A stretch of 64,000 bases of DNA from Sphingomonadales bacterium (GCA_027491235.1 JAIXWO010000011.1:1-64000), one strand, 5' to 3'; counted from the stretch's first letter, positions 9,735-19,562 are shown. Program-made: numbers and translations. The notes: a model not told the origin generated them from the letters alone.

Positions 9735-9876
9735 GGGAACTCCGGTTTGAATACGCTAGAGTTGCAGATGTGACGGGTCTGCGTCAATCGGATGTTCAGC
9801 TCACATTTTCTATCTGGCGTTGCGCCCTTCCCGCCTGCGGGTAGAACAGGGCAACGTCCAAGTTGAAGGAACCCAA

Positions 9877-12690
9877 ATGCGTCTTTTCGCTCTTGCCCTG
9901 ATGGCCTCCACCGTTCTCGCGCCACCCGTGCTGGCGCAAAAGGTGCAAGCTCCGGTGCCGGTCGCCAAGCTGATCAAACAAGTGAACATCCCGCATGAGA
10001 AGTTCACTTTGCCAAATGGCCTGCGCGTTATCGTGCATACGGACCGTAAGGCGCCCGTGGTCGCGGTCTCCATGTGGTACGATGTTGGGTCCAAGCATGA
10101 ACCCAAGGGCAAGACTGGCTTTGCCCATTTGTTTGAGCATTTGATGTTCAACGGGTCAGAAAATGCGCCGGGGGATTATTTCGCGCCGATGCAGGCTTTG
10201 GGTGCGACCGACCTGAACGGCACGACATGGTTTGACCGGACGAACTATTTCCAGACGGTGCCCACAGGCGCGCTGGAACGGGCGCTGTTCCTTGAAAGTG
10301 ACCGGATGGGGCATCTGCTGGGTGCCGTCACCCAAGAGAAGCTGACCAACCAGATCGGCGTCGTCCAGAATGAAAAGCGCCAGCGCGACAACCAGCCTTA
10401 TGGCCTTGTCCAATATGCGCAGCTTAAGGGCACGCTGCCGGAAGATCATCCTTATGGCCATTCCGTCATCGGATCGATGGCAGACCTTGATGCCGCCAGT
10501 CTTGAGGATGTGAAGGACTGGTTTCGCCAGCATTATGGGCCGAACAATGCGGTGCTCGTGCTGGCGGGGGACATTGACGCAAAGACAGCCTGGCCGCTTG
10601 TTGAGAAGTGGTTTGGGGGCATTGCGGCGGGGCCAAAGCAGGCGAAGATTGCGGTGCCGATCCCCACGCTTGATGCCCCTAAGTCGGAAGTGATGAAGGA
10701 CCGTGTCGCGACGACACGGCTTTATCGCTACTGGGCTGTCCCGGGCATCGACAATCCGGATGCGGTTGGCCTGCGCGTCGGCGCGCACGTGCTGGGGGGA
10801 CTGTCCAGCTCCCGCCTCGACAATGCGCTGGTGCGCGATGAGAAACTCGCCGTCGGCGTGTCGGCCTACTATTCGGAAGGCGCCCAGCTCGGCTGGGTCA
10901 CGGTGTCGGCCGATGTTCGCCCGGGCGTGGACCCGGCGGTGCTCGCCAAGCGTCTCGATCAACTGGTGGGCGATTATATCAAGACCGGCCCGACCGAAGA
11001 CGAAGTGCGTCGCGTGGCAACGCAGGCCGTTTCTTCGACCATCGCGGGGCTGGAACAGGTGGGTGATTTCAGCGGCAAGGCGGTGAAGCTGGCTGAAGGC
11101 GAACTCTATCTGGGCGACAGCAACGCCTATAAGAAAGAACTGAACGCGCTTGCCACGATCAAGCCCGCTGAGGTGACGCGCGCGATGCAGACCTGGCTGA
11201 CCCGGCCTGTTTATGCGCTAACGGTCGAACCCGGTGAGCGTGACGCCTATGCCGAGGCCCGCCCGAAATCTGCACCTCTGGTGGAGGGTGAAACGCCTGC
11301 GGCTGCAGAAGCGCTGCCCACGCCGACCATTGCTCCGCCGCCTGTTGGCGCAATTGCGGATCTCGACTTCCCCGATATCCAGCGGTCCAAGCTCTCTAAC
11401 GGCATTCCCATCGTCTATGTCCGCCGCACCGCCGTGCCGATGACGCAGATCGCGATGAGCTTTGACGTGGGCAATGTCGCTGATCCACGCGACAAACAGG
11501 GCACGCAGGCGCTGATGCTATCGCTGCTCGATGAAGGGGCGGCAGGCCGGACGTCCGTCCAGATCGCGGAAGAGCAAGAGCGGCTTGGCGCGGACATCGG
11601 CATCGGCGCTTCGCTCGATCGGACGTCGATCAGCCTCACGGCGCTCTCGGCCAATCTTGCGCCCTCACTCACCTTATTTGGGGATGTGGTTCTGAAACCT
11701 GACTTCGTGCCTGCAGAGGTTGCGCGTCTGCGGGACCAGCAGTTGGCGCGAATCCAGTCTGAACTGAAGAACCCACAAAGCATTGCGCTGCGCACCCTGC
11801 CGCCGCTGCTTTACGGGTCGGCGCATCCTTATGGCGTGTCGTTCACCGGTTCTGGAAATTCTGACAGCGTGCAGAAGCTGACGCGCGAGGATCTGGTGGC
11901 CTTCCACCGCGCCTGGATCCGCCCGGAAAAGGCGACGCTCTTTGTTGTCAGTGATCAGCCGCTCGGCAAAATCACCAAGGCGTTGGACGTGCAGTTTGGC
12001 CATTGGACCGCGCAAGGAACGGCTGGGACGAAACCATCCGGCGGGACGATTGCGCCCGCCACGCCGCGTATTGTCCTCATTGATCGGCCGGGATCACCGC
12101 AGTCTTACATCCTTGGCGGTCAGGTCCTGCCGAAGAAGGGGACGGATGACCTCGAAACGCTCATCACGGCCAATCAGGCGCTGGGCACCGACTTCCTGTC
12201 GCGCATCAACACCAATTTGCGGGAAACCAAGGGCTGGTCTTACGGCGTGCGCGCCTCCATCAATCGCGTGGCAGGCGATGTGCCTTACATTGTTCTGGCG
12301 CCTGTTCAGGCCGACCGAACGGGCGAATCAATTGCCGCGATCAAGGCTGACATGACCGATTTTCTCTCAACCAAGGGGATTACGGAGGAAGAACGCGCGC
12401 GGATCATCAATGGCAACATCCTTGAACTGCCGGGTAGCTATGAAACCTCCGGCGCGGTGCTCAGCGCCCTGCAACGCAATGCGCTCTATGGCCGGGCGGA
12501 TGATTTCTACGATTCCCTAGCGTCACAATATCGCGGAATGACGCGGGAACAACTGGACGCGTCGATCCGCGCGGTTCTGAAACCGGACCAGATGTTGTGG
12601 GTCGTGGTGGGCGATGCGAAAATTGTTCGTCCACAGCTTGAAAAACTTGGTCTTCCAGTCGAACTAATGACTCAGGCGGGCGGAAACTGA
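9877..12690 (+). CDS. Exported M16-family (pitrilysin-type) zinc peptidase
   Basis: 937 residues from ATG 9877. This start is preferred because it is preceded by GAAGGA and begins a clean signal peptide (MRLFALALMASTVLAPPVLA). The N-terminal M16 domain carries the inverted zinc motif HLFEH at 84-88 with the distal Glu at 166 (VVQNEK). A second M16 repeat from ~residue 500 lacks HxxEH, as expected for the inactive clam-shell half. Probably periplasmic, cleaving peptides or partly folded proteins enclosed between the halves. The small beta-rich gene follows after 26 bases in the same direction. Confidence 0.94.
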   Translation: MRLFALALMASTVLAPPVLAQKVQAPVPVAKLIKQVNIPHEKFTLPNGLRVIVHTDRKAPVVAVSMWYDVGSKHEPKGKTGFAHLFEHLMFNGSENAPGDYFAPMQALGATDLNGTTWFDRTNYFQTVPTGALERALFLESDRMGHLLGAVTQEKLTNQIGVVQNEKRQRDNQPYGLVQYAQLKGTLPEDHPYGHSVIGSMADLDAASLEDVKDWFRQHYGPNNAVLVLAGDIDAKTAWPLVEKWFGGIAAGPKQAKIAVPIPTLDAPKSEVMKDRVATTRLYRYWAVPGIDNPDAVGLRVGAHVLGGLSSSRLDNALVRDEKLAVGVSAYYSEGAQLGWVTVSADVRPGVDPAVLAKRLDQLVGDYIKTGPTEDEVRRVATQAVSSTIAGLEQVGDFSGKAVKLAEGELYLGDSNAYKKELNALATIKPAEVTRAMQTWLTRPVYALTVEPGERDAYAEARPKSAPLVEGETPAAAEALPTPTIAPPPVGAIADLDFPDIQRSKLSNGIPIVYVRRTAVPMTQIAMSFDVGNVADPRDKQGTQALMLSLLDEGAAGRTSVQIAEEQERLGADIGIGASLDRTSISLTALSANLAPSLTLFGDVVLKPDFVPAEVARLRDQQLARIQSELKNPQSIALRTLPPLLYGSAHPYGVSFTGSGNSDSVQKLTREDLVAFHRAWIRPEKATLFVVSDQPLGKITKALDVQFGHWTAQGTAGTKPSGGTIAPATPRIVLIDRPGSPQSYILGGQVLPKKGTDDLETLITANQALGTDFLSRINTNLRETKGWSYGVRASINRVAGDVPYIVLAPVQADRTGESIAAIKADMTDFLSTKGITEEERARIINGNILELPGSYETSGAVLSALQRNALYGRADDFYDSLASQYRGMTREQLDASIRAVLKPDQMLWVVVGDAKIVRPQLEKLGLPVELMTQAGGN

Positions 12691-12716
12691 CCTCCCGTGG
12701 CATGAAGGAGAGTAAA

Positions 12717-13022
12717 ATGAGCGTTGCAGGCACCTATGAATGCATTGTGAAGTCACCCCTCGGCGACCAGAAGTCGACGATCGTTGTGAACCCCGGTGCA
12801 GATGGCACCAGCTGGACCGGCACCAATTCCGGCCCGCAGGGTTCGGTCGACATCACCGATGGTAAGATGGACGGCAACACGCTGACCTGGTCGATGAAGA
12901 TGACCGTCCCGATGCCGATGACCCTTGAAGGCTCGGCCACTGTCGATGGCGACACGGTTACCGGTTCGGTCAAGGCCGGCGCCTTCGGTACCTTCCCGCT
13001 TTCTGGCACGCGCGTCAGCTAA
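12717..13022 (+). CDS. Small conserved beta-rich protein of unknown function
   Basis: 101 residues from ATG 12717 (MSVAGTYECIVKSPLG), chosen because AAGGAGAG lies 7 bases upstream. No signal peptide, no cysteine motif, no recognised family. The pattern is alternating short beta strands rich in Gly/Thr/Ser/Asp with repeated GxxxG-D turns (DITDGKMDGNTLTWSMKM, SATVDGDTVTGSVKAG), suggesting a lipocalin-like or up-and-down barrel fold. Codon use is like the neighbours. It lies 26 bases after the M16 peptidase and before a strong terminator, so co-transcription with the peptidase is likely. Confidence 0.75.
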   Translation: MSVAGTYECIVKSPLGDQKSTIVVNPGADGTSWTGTNSGPQGSVDITDGKMDGNTLTWSMKMTVPMPMTLEGSATVDGDTVTGSVKAGAFGTFPLSGTRVS

Positions 13023-13044
13023 GCTGATCGCGGCGTAAAAAACA

Positions 13045-13074
13045 GGCCCCCGCCGGACATGTCCGGCGGGGGCC
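13045..13074. terminator. Bidirectional intrinsic terminator
   Basis: A perfect 30-base palindrome (15 + 15, GC-rich) is preceded by TAAAAAACA and followed by TTATTTTTT, so it can end transcription from both the small beta-rich gene (+) and pal (-), which converge here. Confidence 0.9.
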
Positions 13075-13123
13075 TTATTTTTTGTCAATCCATTTGCGCT
13101 CATCCGGAGCGCATTGGATGGCC

Positions 13124-13639
13124 TTACTGGACCGTCACCGTCACCGCACGGCGGTTGCGGGCCCAATCGGCTTCGGTTGATCCCAGAGCTTCCGGCCGTT
13201 CTTTGCCATAGCTGACGGTGGAGATGCGGGCGGCATCAATGCCCATCGCGGCCAGTGCGTTCTTTGCAGAATTGGCGCGGCGCGCGCCGAGCGCGATGTT
13301 ATAGTCCCGCGTTCCGCGCTCATCACAATGGCCTTCAATCGTCACGCGGGTGTTGGGAAACTTTTTCAGCCATTCGGCCTGGCTTGCCAAAGTGGCCTGA
13401 TCATCAGCGTCGACATCCGATTTATCAGTGTCAAAATAGATGCGGTCGGCGGTGATGCTGGCGACAAAGTCAGCCTGTGATCCCGGTGTTGGTCCGGTTG
13501 GCATTTGCACGACGCCTGTATTGCCCTCGGCGCCAATGGGCGGTGGTGGCAGGTCTTCGGGCTTCTGCTTCTTCGCGCACCCAGCAACAGCGATCAGGCT
13601 GACGGCCAGCAGCAAGGCGGTGGCACTGTTTCTTTTCAT
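13124..13639 (-). CDS. pal: Peptidoglycan-associated lipoprotein Pal
   Basis: 171 residues from ATG 13639, which has an AGGAGA ribosome-binding site and starts a lipoprotein signal; upstream in-frame starts would bury this signal. Lipobox VAGC puts the lipidated Cys at 21. An OmpA-like domain follows, with the peptidoglycan-binding signature VTIEGHCDERGTRDYN and LGARRANSAKNAL. Pal anchors the outer membrane to peptidoglycan and is drawn to the division site by Tol. An 8-bp stem (13664-13671 / 13686-13693) lies in the 118-base gap after tolB; it has no T-run, so it may process or attenuate rather than terminate. Confidence 0.96.
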   Translation of the reverse strand: MKRNSATALLLAVSLIAVAGCAKKQKPEDLPPPPIGAEGNTGVVQMPTGPTPGSQADFVASITADRIYFDTDKSDVDADDQATLASQAEWLKKFPNTRVTIEGHCDERGTRDYNIALGARRANSAKNALAAMGIDAARISTVSYGKERPEALGSTEADWARNRRAVTVTVQ

Positions 13640-13757
13640 TTTAGGTCTCCTGTCATTGTTCCACCTGTTCCCCCACAGAATTGGCGGAACAGGCGTGCAG
13701 GTCAAGTGCTGGAAATACGTCCTGCCACTAAACCTGCACTGATATGGTGCGGTTCGA

Positions 13758-15089
13758 TTAAGGAAGGATGGGCCCCCATGCCGGATCTGACCCATCAACG
13801 GGGGTGTCGATCTTGCGTTCCTTGGCGCCGGTCACATCAACTTGCATCACCGCCGTCTTGCCGGAACCTTGGGCGGTCCGGAAGAATTGGATGACGCGGC
13901 CATTGGGGGACCATGTCGGGGCTTCATCCTGCCAGCTGTTGGTTAGAAGCTTTTCGCCGCTGCCAGACGGGCTCATCACGCCGACGCGGAATGCGCCGCC
14001 GCCGACGCGGGTGAAGGCGATGAGGTTGCCGCGCGGACTCCATTCGGGCGTCGCATAATTGCCGCCGCCAAAGCTGATGCGCTGCTGGCCTGATCCATCC
14101 GCGTTCATCACATAGATCTGCTGGCTGCCCGACCGGTCACTTTCAAACACGATCTTTGACCCGTCGGGGGAATAGCTGCCGCCGGTTTCAATGGCCGGTG
14201 TATTGGTGAGGCGGACAGGGGTTCCGCCGCCTGCTGCCGACACGCGGTAAAGGTCAGTATTGCCGCCGACGCTCATCGAATAGAGGATCGACTTACCATC
14301 GGGTGACCAGCGCGGGCTGAACGTCTGGTTGGGGCTTTCCGTCACCAGCCGCTGACGACCACTGGCAATATCATAGACATAAACCCGCGCCCGCCGTTCA
14401 ATGTACGAGACATAGACGATTGATTTGTAATCCGGCGAAAAACGCGGGGTCAGCGCCAGCGCCTGCCCATTGGTGATGAAGCGGTGATTGGCCCCGTCGG
14501 AATCCATGATAGCGAGCCGCTTTACGCGGTTCCCCTTGGGGCCCGTCTCCGCAATGTACGCGATGCGGCTGTCAAAGAAGGGGTTCTCGCCTGACAGGCG
14601 GGAGTAGATGGAATCAGCGCATTTGTGCGCCGCGCGCCGCCATTCGCGCGGGCCAACGACATAACCCTGACGGACCATTTCGGACTTGAGGCTGACATCA
14701 TAGAGGTAGCAGCCAACCATCAGCGTGCCATCCGTATTGGCGCGGACAAAGCCATGAACAAGGTTTTCGGCGCCAACGCCTTCCCATTCGCCAAAAGCGG
14801 GGGCGGTGACTTCTGGCATGGTAATGCTGCGCAGGCCCGCCGGTCCCTTGGGGGTGAAGACATCGGTTGCGTTCAGGTCGTTCGAGATGATCTCCGCGAC
14901 CTTGCGGCCGAGATCCGCAGTCTGCCCTGCGGGTGTTGCGACATTTTCAGGGGTGGTGAGTGGCGGAATGGCGACCACAAAGGATTGGTTGCCGGTCTCA
15001 TCGGTAACTGTGCCGGTAATCTGGGCAGTGGCCGATGATGACGCGAGCAAAGCGCCTGCGAAAAGGAGGAGGGACGGAAGTTTACGCAT
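13758..15089 (-). CDS. tolB: Tol-Pal translocation protein TolB
   Basis: 443 residues with a signal peptide ending ATAQ. The N-terminal TolB domain is followed by a WD40-like (PD40) beta-propeller of repeated units such as LTPRFSPDYKSIVYVS, FSPRWSPDGKSILY, YSPDGSKIVFESDRSG and ATPEWSPRGNLIAFT. It works in the periplasm, binding Pal and receiving TolA input during outer-membrane constriction. The start lies one base after the tolA stop. Order tolQ-tolR-tolA-tolB-pal is the standard arrangement. Confidence 0.97.
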   Translation of the reverse strand: MRKLPSLLLFAGALLASSSATAQITGTVTDETGNQSFVVAIPPLTTPENVATPAGQTADLGRKVAEIISNDLNATDVFTPKGPAGLRSITMPEVTAPAFGEWEGVGAENLVHGFVRANTDGTLMVGCYLYDVSLKSEMVRQGYVVGPREWRRAAHKCADSIYSRLSGENPFFDSRIAYIAETGPKGNRVKRLAIMDSDGANHRFITNGQALALTPRFSPDYKSIVYVSYIERRARVYVYDIASGRQRLVTESPNQTFSPRWSPDGKSILYSMSVGGNTDLYRVSAAGGGTPVRLTNTPAIETGGSYSPDGSKIVFESDRSGSQQIYVMNADGSGQQRISFGGGNYATPEWSPRGNLIAFTRVGGGAFRVGVMSPSGSGEKLLTNSWQDEAPTWSPNGRVIQFFRTAQGSGKTAVMQVDVTGAKERKIDTPVDGSDPAWGPILP

Positions 15090-15090
15090 C

Positions 15091-15939
15091 TTAGTTCAAC
15101 CTCTTGTCGAAGGTGATGGGTCCGAGCGACTGCCAGATGGCATAATGTTCGGGCGGGAGTTCAAAGGGAGCTGCGCGCCGGACGGCGCTGACTGCGCGTT
15201 CGGCATGGAGCGCCTTCAGGTTTGCATTATTCTCATTTTCGCCGGACTGGCTGACAACGGTAACAGATCCAATCGTTCCATCACGGTTGAGCGTGACGAC
15301 GAGGTTGCTGCGCAGCAGCTCCGCATCCACGCCGGTCGGCGCGCGCCAATATCTCTTAATCTTGACGAACAGCGCCTGAATGAAGCTGGCTTCCAGCTGG
15401 GCCGCCGTCTTGGCAGCGGGTGTGCCGCTGCCCTTTTCGGCGGTCCCTCTGCCGGTGCCGGGACGGTCATTCTCGCGGGTCGCCGCTTGGGAGAGTTCGG
15501 CCCCCATCCCGCCCAAGCGGGACGTTCGCTGCGGGGCGGCAGCGGCTGCTTTCTTCGGTGGCGCAGCACTGGTCTTCTGAGCAGCTACAGGCTTGGGTTT
15601 CGGCGTGGGCTGCAGGGCTGCTTTCACCGGTGCCTTGGCGACAGCCTTTGGCTGCGGAGGTGCCGGGACCGGCTTGGGCGGCGGCGGCGCGGCGATAGGT
15701 TCGGGCGGCGCCATCGGTGCGGCGGGAGCGGCAGCCGCGGCGGGCGGTGCACTTGCGTCTTTCACCGCATCCGGCGCTGCGGTTTGAAGCGACTTGGCAT
15801 CGACCAACGCCACCTCAATCGCGGGGTTCATCGGCGGCAGCTTGGGCGCTGGCCGCAACAGGCTGAGGGACAGCGCGCCGAACAGCAGAACGTGCCCGAT
15901 CAGGGCAACGCCAAGTCCTGCGCGGTCGGCACGATCCAT
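15091..15939 (-). CDS. tolA: TolA-like energy-transducing envelope protein
   Basis: 282 residues: a cytoplasmic tip, one transmembrane segment (VALIGHVLLFGALSLSLL), and a long Ala/Pro/Lys-rich periplasmic stretch (residues ~60-165, repeated KPKPVAAQ/PAPPQPK blocks). The C-terminal domain has the TonB/TolA pattern (FIQALFVKIKRYWRAPTG, LNRDGTIGSVTVV). It is short compared with enteric TolA, as is common in alphaproteobacteria. It lies between tolR and tolB, separated by 3 and 1 bases, so its role follows from both sequence and context. Confidence 0.93.
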   Translation of the reverse strand: MDRADRAGLGVALIGHVLLFGALSLSLLRPAPKLPPMNPAIEVALVDAKSLQTAAPDAVKDASAPPAAAAAPAAPMAPPEPIAAPPPPKPVPAPPQPKAVAKAPVKAALQPTPKPKPVAAQKTSAAPPKKAAAAAPQRTSRLGGMGAELSQAATRENDRPGTGRGTAEKGSGTPAAKTAAQLEASFIQALFVKIKRYWRAPTGVDAELLRSNLVVTLNRDGTIGSVTVVSQSGENENNANLKALHAERAVSAVRRAAPFELPPEHYAIWQSLGPITFDKRLN

Positions 15940-15942
15940 CGG

Positions 15943-16374
15943 CTATTGGCCCTGATCTTCAGTGGTGACGAGGGCGACGCGCGTTAGGCCGGCGCGGTTG
16001 ATCTCCCCCATCACCCGCATCACTTCGCCATAATCAAGCCCACGGTCGGCGCGCAGATAGACCTGTGGGCCTTGCGCGTCGCCGCTGGATTTGATCGCTG
16101 AAAGGCGGGCAGGCAAGTCAGCGGGGCGGACTTCCTTGGTGTCGATGAACAGGCGACCATCGGTGTCGAGCGAGATCTGCACGGGCTTCTCGCCTTGGTC
16201 CAGCGCCTTGGCGCGGCTGTCGGGCAAGTTGATGGGGACACCGGCCACCAGCAGCGGTGCCGTCACCATGAAGATGATGAGGAGGACAAGCATCACATCG
16301 ACAAGCGGTGTGACGTTGATCTCCGACATTGGCGCGCGCCTGCGCCGTCCGCGTGAGGATTGGATAGGCCCCAT
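15943..16374 (-). CDS. tolR: TolR subunit of the Tol proton-driven motor
   Basis: 143 residues, ExbD/TolR family. One transmembrane helix follows a basic N-terminus, with the essential proton-path Asp in NVTPLVDVMLVLLIIF. The periplasmic domain (QISLDTDGRLFIDTKEV, VYLRADRGLDYGEVM) is the dimeric part. It forms the stator-rotor with TolQ, two bases upstream. Confidence 0.96.
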   Translation of the reverse strand: MGPIQSSRGRRRRAPMSEINVTPLVDVMLVLLIIFMVTAPLLVAGVPINLPDSRAKALDQGEKPVQISLDTDGRLFIDTKEVRPADLPARLSAIKSSGDAQGPQVYLRADRGLDYGEVMRVMGEINRAGLTRVALVTTEDQGQ

Positions 16375-16376
16375 GC

Positions 16377-17063
16377 TCAGGCTTCCAGCTCTCGGCTGAG
16401 GGTGGCGTGGAAGGTATCGGCGAAGCGCGTCATCCGTGCCTCAATCCGGTCCAGCCCATGGCCGAAGCGGTTATAGGCGATGACGGCGGGGATAGCCGCA
16501 AACAGGCCGATGGCCGTTGCAAACAAAGCTTCGGCAATGCCCGGCGCCACGACGGCAAGCGAGGTGTTCTGCTGCGCTGCAATGGCCGAGAAGCTGCGCA
16601 TGATGCCCCAGACCGTACCGAACAGCCCTACGAATGGCGCGACGCTGCCGACGGTTGCAAGGATGTTCAATTTCTCACCCAGTCGGTCAACTTCATGGGC
16701 GATGGCAGCGCCCATGGTGGTCGCCAAACGGGCGCGGGTGCCCTCCCGGTCGATATTGGCCTTGCCCGTGGAGCGGCGCCATTCAAACATGCCCGCCTGA
16801 AAAACGCGGGCGATCGGGACTTCGCTGTCCTTGTGCGTGCGGGCAAATTCTTCGGTGTCGCCGGCTTTCCAGAACTCCCGCTCAAAAGTGGCAGATTGCT
16901 GGGATGCTTTGCGCATCTTCATCCAGTGCGACACGATGATCGCCCAGGTCCAGATGCTGGCCGCCAGCAGCCCGAGCATGACGAGCTTTACGACGATGTC
17001 CGCCTGAAGGAACAGGGCGATCGGAGAGAGGCTGGAAGCTTCGGTGGCGAGTGTCATTTTCAT
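16377..17063 (-). CDS. tolQ: TolQ subunit of the Tol proton-driven motor
   Basis: 228 residues, MotA/TolQ/ExbB family. Three transmembrane segments: one near the N-terminus (DIVVKLVMLGLLAASIWTWA) and two in the second half (LATVGSVAPFVGLFGTVWG; GIAEALFATAIGLFAAIPAV), with the conserved TVWGIM and EALFATAIGL motifs. It starts inside the ybgC stop by a 4-base ATGA overlap, giving translational coupling. Confidence 0.97.
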   Translation of the reverse strand: MKMTLATEASSLSPIALFLQADIVVKLVMLGLLAASIWTWAIIVSHWMKMRKASQQSATFEREFWKAGDTEEFARTHKDSEVPIARVFQAGMFEWRRSTGKANIDREGTRARLATTMGAAIAHEVDRLGEKLNILATVGSVAPFVGLFGTVWGIMRSFSAIAAQQNTSLAVVAPGIAEALFATAIGLFAAIPAVIAYNRFGHGLDRIEARMTRFADTFHATLSRELEA

Positions 17064-17527
17064 TTGGCGTTGGTCTCTTCGGGCAATAGGCGTTCAAAAG
17101 CGTCGATCCAGGGGCGGGGCTGGCGGCGCGGGCGACCGTCGGGGGACAGGAAGGCCGCCAGCACTTTTGCCTCGGCCTTTAGTTCATCCCCCAACATGAC
17201 TCTCTGCTGAATCAGGCAACTCGCGGCGCGGACCTGTTCCACCGTGGAGACGATCAGCAAGGCATCATCGAAGCGTGCGGGGCGGTGATATTTGATGGTG
17301 AGTTCGGCCACCGCATAAACACCTTCGCCGCTGTCATGCGCCGTCCGCTGATCAATCCCTGCCACACGCAGCATGTCAGACCGGGCCCGCTCCATGAAGC
17401 GGAGATAGGAGGCGTGATAGACAACGCCCGAAAAATCCGTGTCCTCAAAATAGACGCGCACCGGGAAGCGATGGTCCCGCCCGACGAAGCGGCCTTGCTG
17501 TGGCGCATCTGGATTGAGTATCGTCAT
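17060..17527 (-). CDS. ybgC: Tol-Pal-associated acyl-CoA thioesterase YbgC
   Basis: 155 residues from ATG 17527; a longer in-frame version would start inside ruvB. Hot-dog fold with the 4-hydroxybenzoyl-CoA thioesterase signature RVYFEDTDFSGVVYHASYLRFMER, written here only in part: YFEDTDFSGVVYHASY, with the catalytic Asp and the YH pair. Hydrolyses acyl-CoA or acyl-ACP in the cytoplasm; its link to the Tol system is conserved but not fully explained. First gene of the tol run, 62 bases after ruvB. Confidence 0.93.
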   Translation of the reverse strand: MTILNPDAPQQGRFVGRDHRFPVRVYFEDTDFSGVVYHASYLRFMERARSDMLRVAGIDQRTAHDSGEGVYAVAELTIKYHRPARFDDALLIVSTVEQVRAASCLIQQRVMLGDELKAEAKVLAAFLSPDGRPRRQPRPWIDAFERLLPEETNAK

Positions 17528-17589
17528 CTGACAGGCCTTAGACCATGTGTAACAGGAAATGAATCCCGCCCTGCCGTTTTGGTTGCGGT

Positions 17590-18615
17590 CTATTTGCCGT
17601 CGAACAGCCCGTCCTGCGATCCGGCAGGGGGATTGAGGCCCAGATGCTTCCACCCCGGCGGATTGAGGCAGCGGCCCCGCGCGGTGCGGGCGATGAGGCC
17701 AAGCTGGAGCAGATAGGGCTCCACCACATCTTCAATCGTGTCGCGCGGTTCAGAGAGACCCGCTGCCAGTGCTTCCACGCCAACCGGTCCGCCGCGATAA
17801 ATGTCGGCGATCATGGTCAGGTAGCGGCGGTCCATCGCATCAAGGCCCAGCGCGTCGACCTCTAGACGGTTGAGCGCGGCATCAGCGATCTTAGCCGTGA
17901 CGGTCGGCTCACCTGCGACATTGGCGAAGTCACGCACGCGCCGCAGCAGACGGCCCGCGATGCGCGGGGTGCCGCGTGCCCGCTTGGCAATCTCATGCGC
18001 GCCATCAGCGGCAATACCAAGGTCGAGCAAGCCTGCCGCACGGCGGATGACCTGTTCAAGCTCATCATGCGTGTAGAAGTTGAGGCGCACGGGAATGCCG
18101 AACCGGTCGCGCAGCGGCGTTGTCAGCAGCCCCTGCCGTGTGGTGGCGCCAACGAGCGTGAACTTGGGCAGATCAATCCGTACCGACCGCGCCGATGGGC
18201 CTTCGCCGATCATCAGATCGAGCGCGCGGTCTTCCATGGCCGGGTAGAGCACTTCTTCAACGGCCGGATTGAGCCGGTGAATTTCATCAATGAAGAGGAC
18301 GTCGCCATCTTCCAGATTGGTGAGCAAGGCGGCCAGATCGCCTGACTTGGCGATGACCGGGCCGGATGTGGCGCGAAAACCGACGCCCATTTCCTTGGCG
18401 ACAATCTGCGCCAGTGTCGTCTTGCCCAGCCCCGGCGGGCCGAAGAACAGCACGTGATCCAGCGCATCCCCGCGCGACTTCGCCGCCTCGACAAAGACCC
18501 GCAAATTTTCGCGCGCCGCCTTCTGCCCGACAAATTCGTCGAGCGTCTTGGGGCGCAGCGCTGCGTCTACGTCTTCGGGACGGCGTAAGGGGGTGAGGAG
18601 GGGGCTGTCAGTCAT
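17590..18615 (-). CDS. ruvB: Holliday junction branch-migration helicase RuvB
   Basis: 341 residues from ATG 18615 ([20 protein letters not shown]). Walker [15 protein letters not shown], Walker [10 protein letters not shown], sensor [19 protein letters not shown], and the winged-helix C-terminus with DRRYLTMI and [14 protein letters not shown]. It pumps DNA through RuvA-bound junctions. Its start overlaps the stop of an alpha/beta hydrolase gene by 4 bases (ATGA), so that gene separates it from ruvA. Confidence 0.98.
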   Translation of the reverse strand: MTDSPLLTPLRRPEDVDAALRPKTLDEFVGQKAARENLRVFVEAAKSRGDALDHVLFFGPPGLGKTTLAQIVAKEMGVGFRATSGPVIAKSGDLAALLTNLEDGDVLFIDEIHRLNPAVEEVLYPAMEDRALDLMIGEGPSARSVRIDLPKFTLVGATTRQGLLTTPLRDRFGIPVRLNFYTHDELEQVIRRAAGLLDLGIAADGAHEIAKRARGTPRIAGRLLRRVRDFANVAGEPTVTAKIADAALNRLEVDALGLDAMDRRYLTMIADIYRGGPVGVEALAAGLSEPRDTIEDVVEPYLLQLGLIARTARGRCLNPPGWKHLGLNPPAGSQDGLFDGK

Positions 18616-19562
18616 TTGATGGCTCCCGCCAAAAACGCCCGTACGTCCGCTGCGGACCGGTCCGGCACTTCTTCCATCGGGATATGGCCGACCTTGGGAT
18701 AGATGACCTTCTGCGCGCCCGGAATGGCGCCGGCGAACCAGTCTGCGGCACGGACGGGGATCAGCTTGTCCTCGGCGCCCCACATGATGAGTGTGGGCAT
18801 GGTCAGGCGTTTCATCTGTTCGGCCGTGGCAGGTGACCGCTTCACATCACCCCTGTCGCCGGTTGCTTCGCGGTTGCCGGGATAGCGCAGCAGTTCCCAA
18901 TAGCGGTCAATGGCGGCATTGGTCAGCGGCGCTTTGACGGTCATCGTCTGGTCGAGGCTCTTGGCGATGATGGCACGCGGCGTGAAGACCTTGAGCACCG
19001 GGCGCAGAGCTGGGGAGCGGGCAAGCTTGAACCCAATGGGGATGGCCGTCGGCTCTGAATCCGGCGCGCCTGCCGCGTCTACAAGGATCAGTGCGGAGAC
19101 TTTGTCCGGATGCGCCAGCGCATAGTTCCAGCTGACCCAACCGCCCATGGAATTGCCTGCCAATGCAAAGCTGTTGATGCCAAGCTTGGCCATCACCGCA
19201 TCGACCACTCCGACCGTCGTTGCCACATTGTAATCGCGCTTCGGGTGCGGGCCGGTGAGGCCATGGCCGGTCAGATCCAGGCTGACGATGCGATAGTCCT
19301 TGCCGAGCCGCGCCACCCACGGCTCCCAAGTTTGGAGGGATGCATTGGAGCCGTGGAGCAGAAGGAGCGCGGGTGCAGTCGGGTTGCCTTCGACACGGAC
19401 ATGGACCTTAAGGCCGGGCTCAGCCTCAATAAATTGTGATGCCGCGTTGGCATATTTGGCGCGCATCGCTTGTGGGTCTGTATCCGGCGCATAGCCCCAG
19501 ATGAACAGGCCGATCAGCGCGATGGCGATCAGGCCAAGAAGCGAGAGGAGGATGCGTTTCAT
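18612..19562 (-). CDS. Membrane-anchored alpha/beta hydrolase
   Basis: 316 residues. The N-terminal hydrophobic segment ([20 protein letters not shown]) has no clear cleavage site and is probably a membrane anchor. The alpha/beta-hydrolase core has LLLHGSNAS (oxyanion), the nucleophile elbow GNSMGGW, a late acid region ([10 protein letters not shown]) and the catalytic His in KVGHIPMEE. Substrate unknown; esterase or haloperoxidase-like activity is possible. It lies between ruvA and ruvB with 4-base ATGA overlaps on both sides, so it is translated as part of the recombination operon. Confidence 0.9.
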   Translation of the reverse strand: MKRILLSLLGLIAIALIGLFIWGYAPDTDPQAMRAKYANAASQFIEAEPGLKVHVRVEGNPTAPALLLLHGSNASLQTWEPWVARLGKDYRIVSLDLTGHGLTGPHPKRDYNVATTVGVVDAVMAKLGINSFALAGNSMGGWVSWNYALAHPDKVSALILVDAAGAPDSEPTAIPIGFKLARSPALRPVLKVFTPRAIIAKSLDQTMTVKAPLTNAAIDRYWELLRYPGNREATGDRGDVKRSPATAEQMKRLTMPTLIMWGAEDKLIPVRAADWFAGAIPGAQKVIYPKVGHIPMEEVPDRSAADVRAFLAGAIK

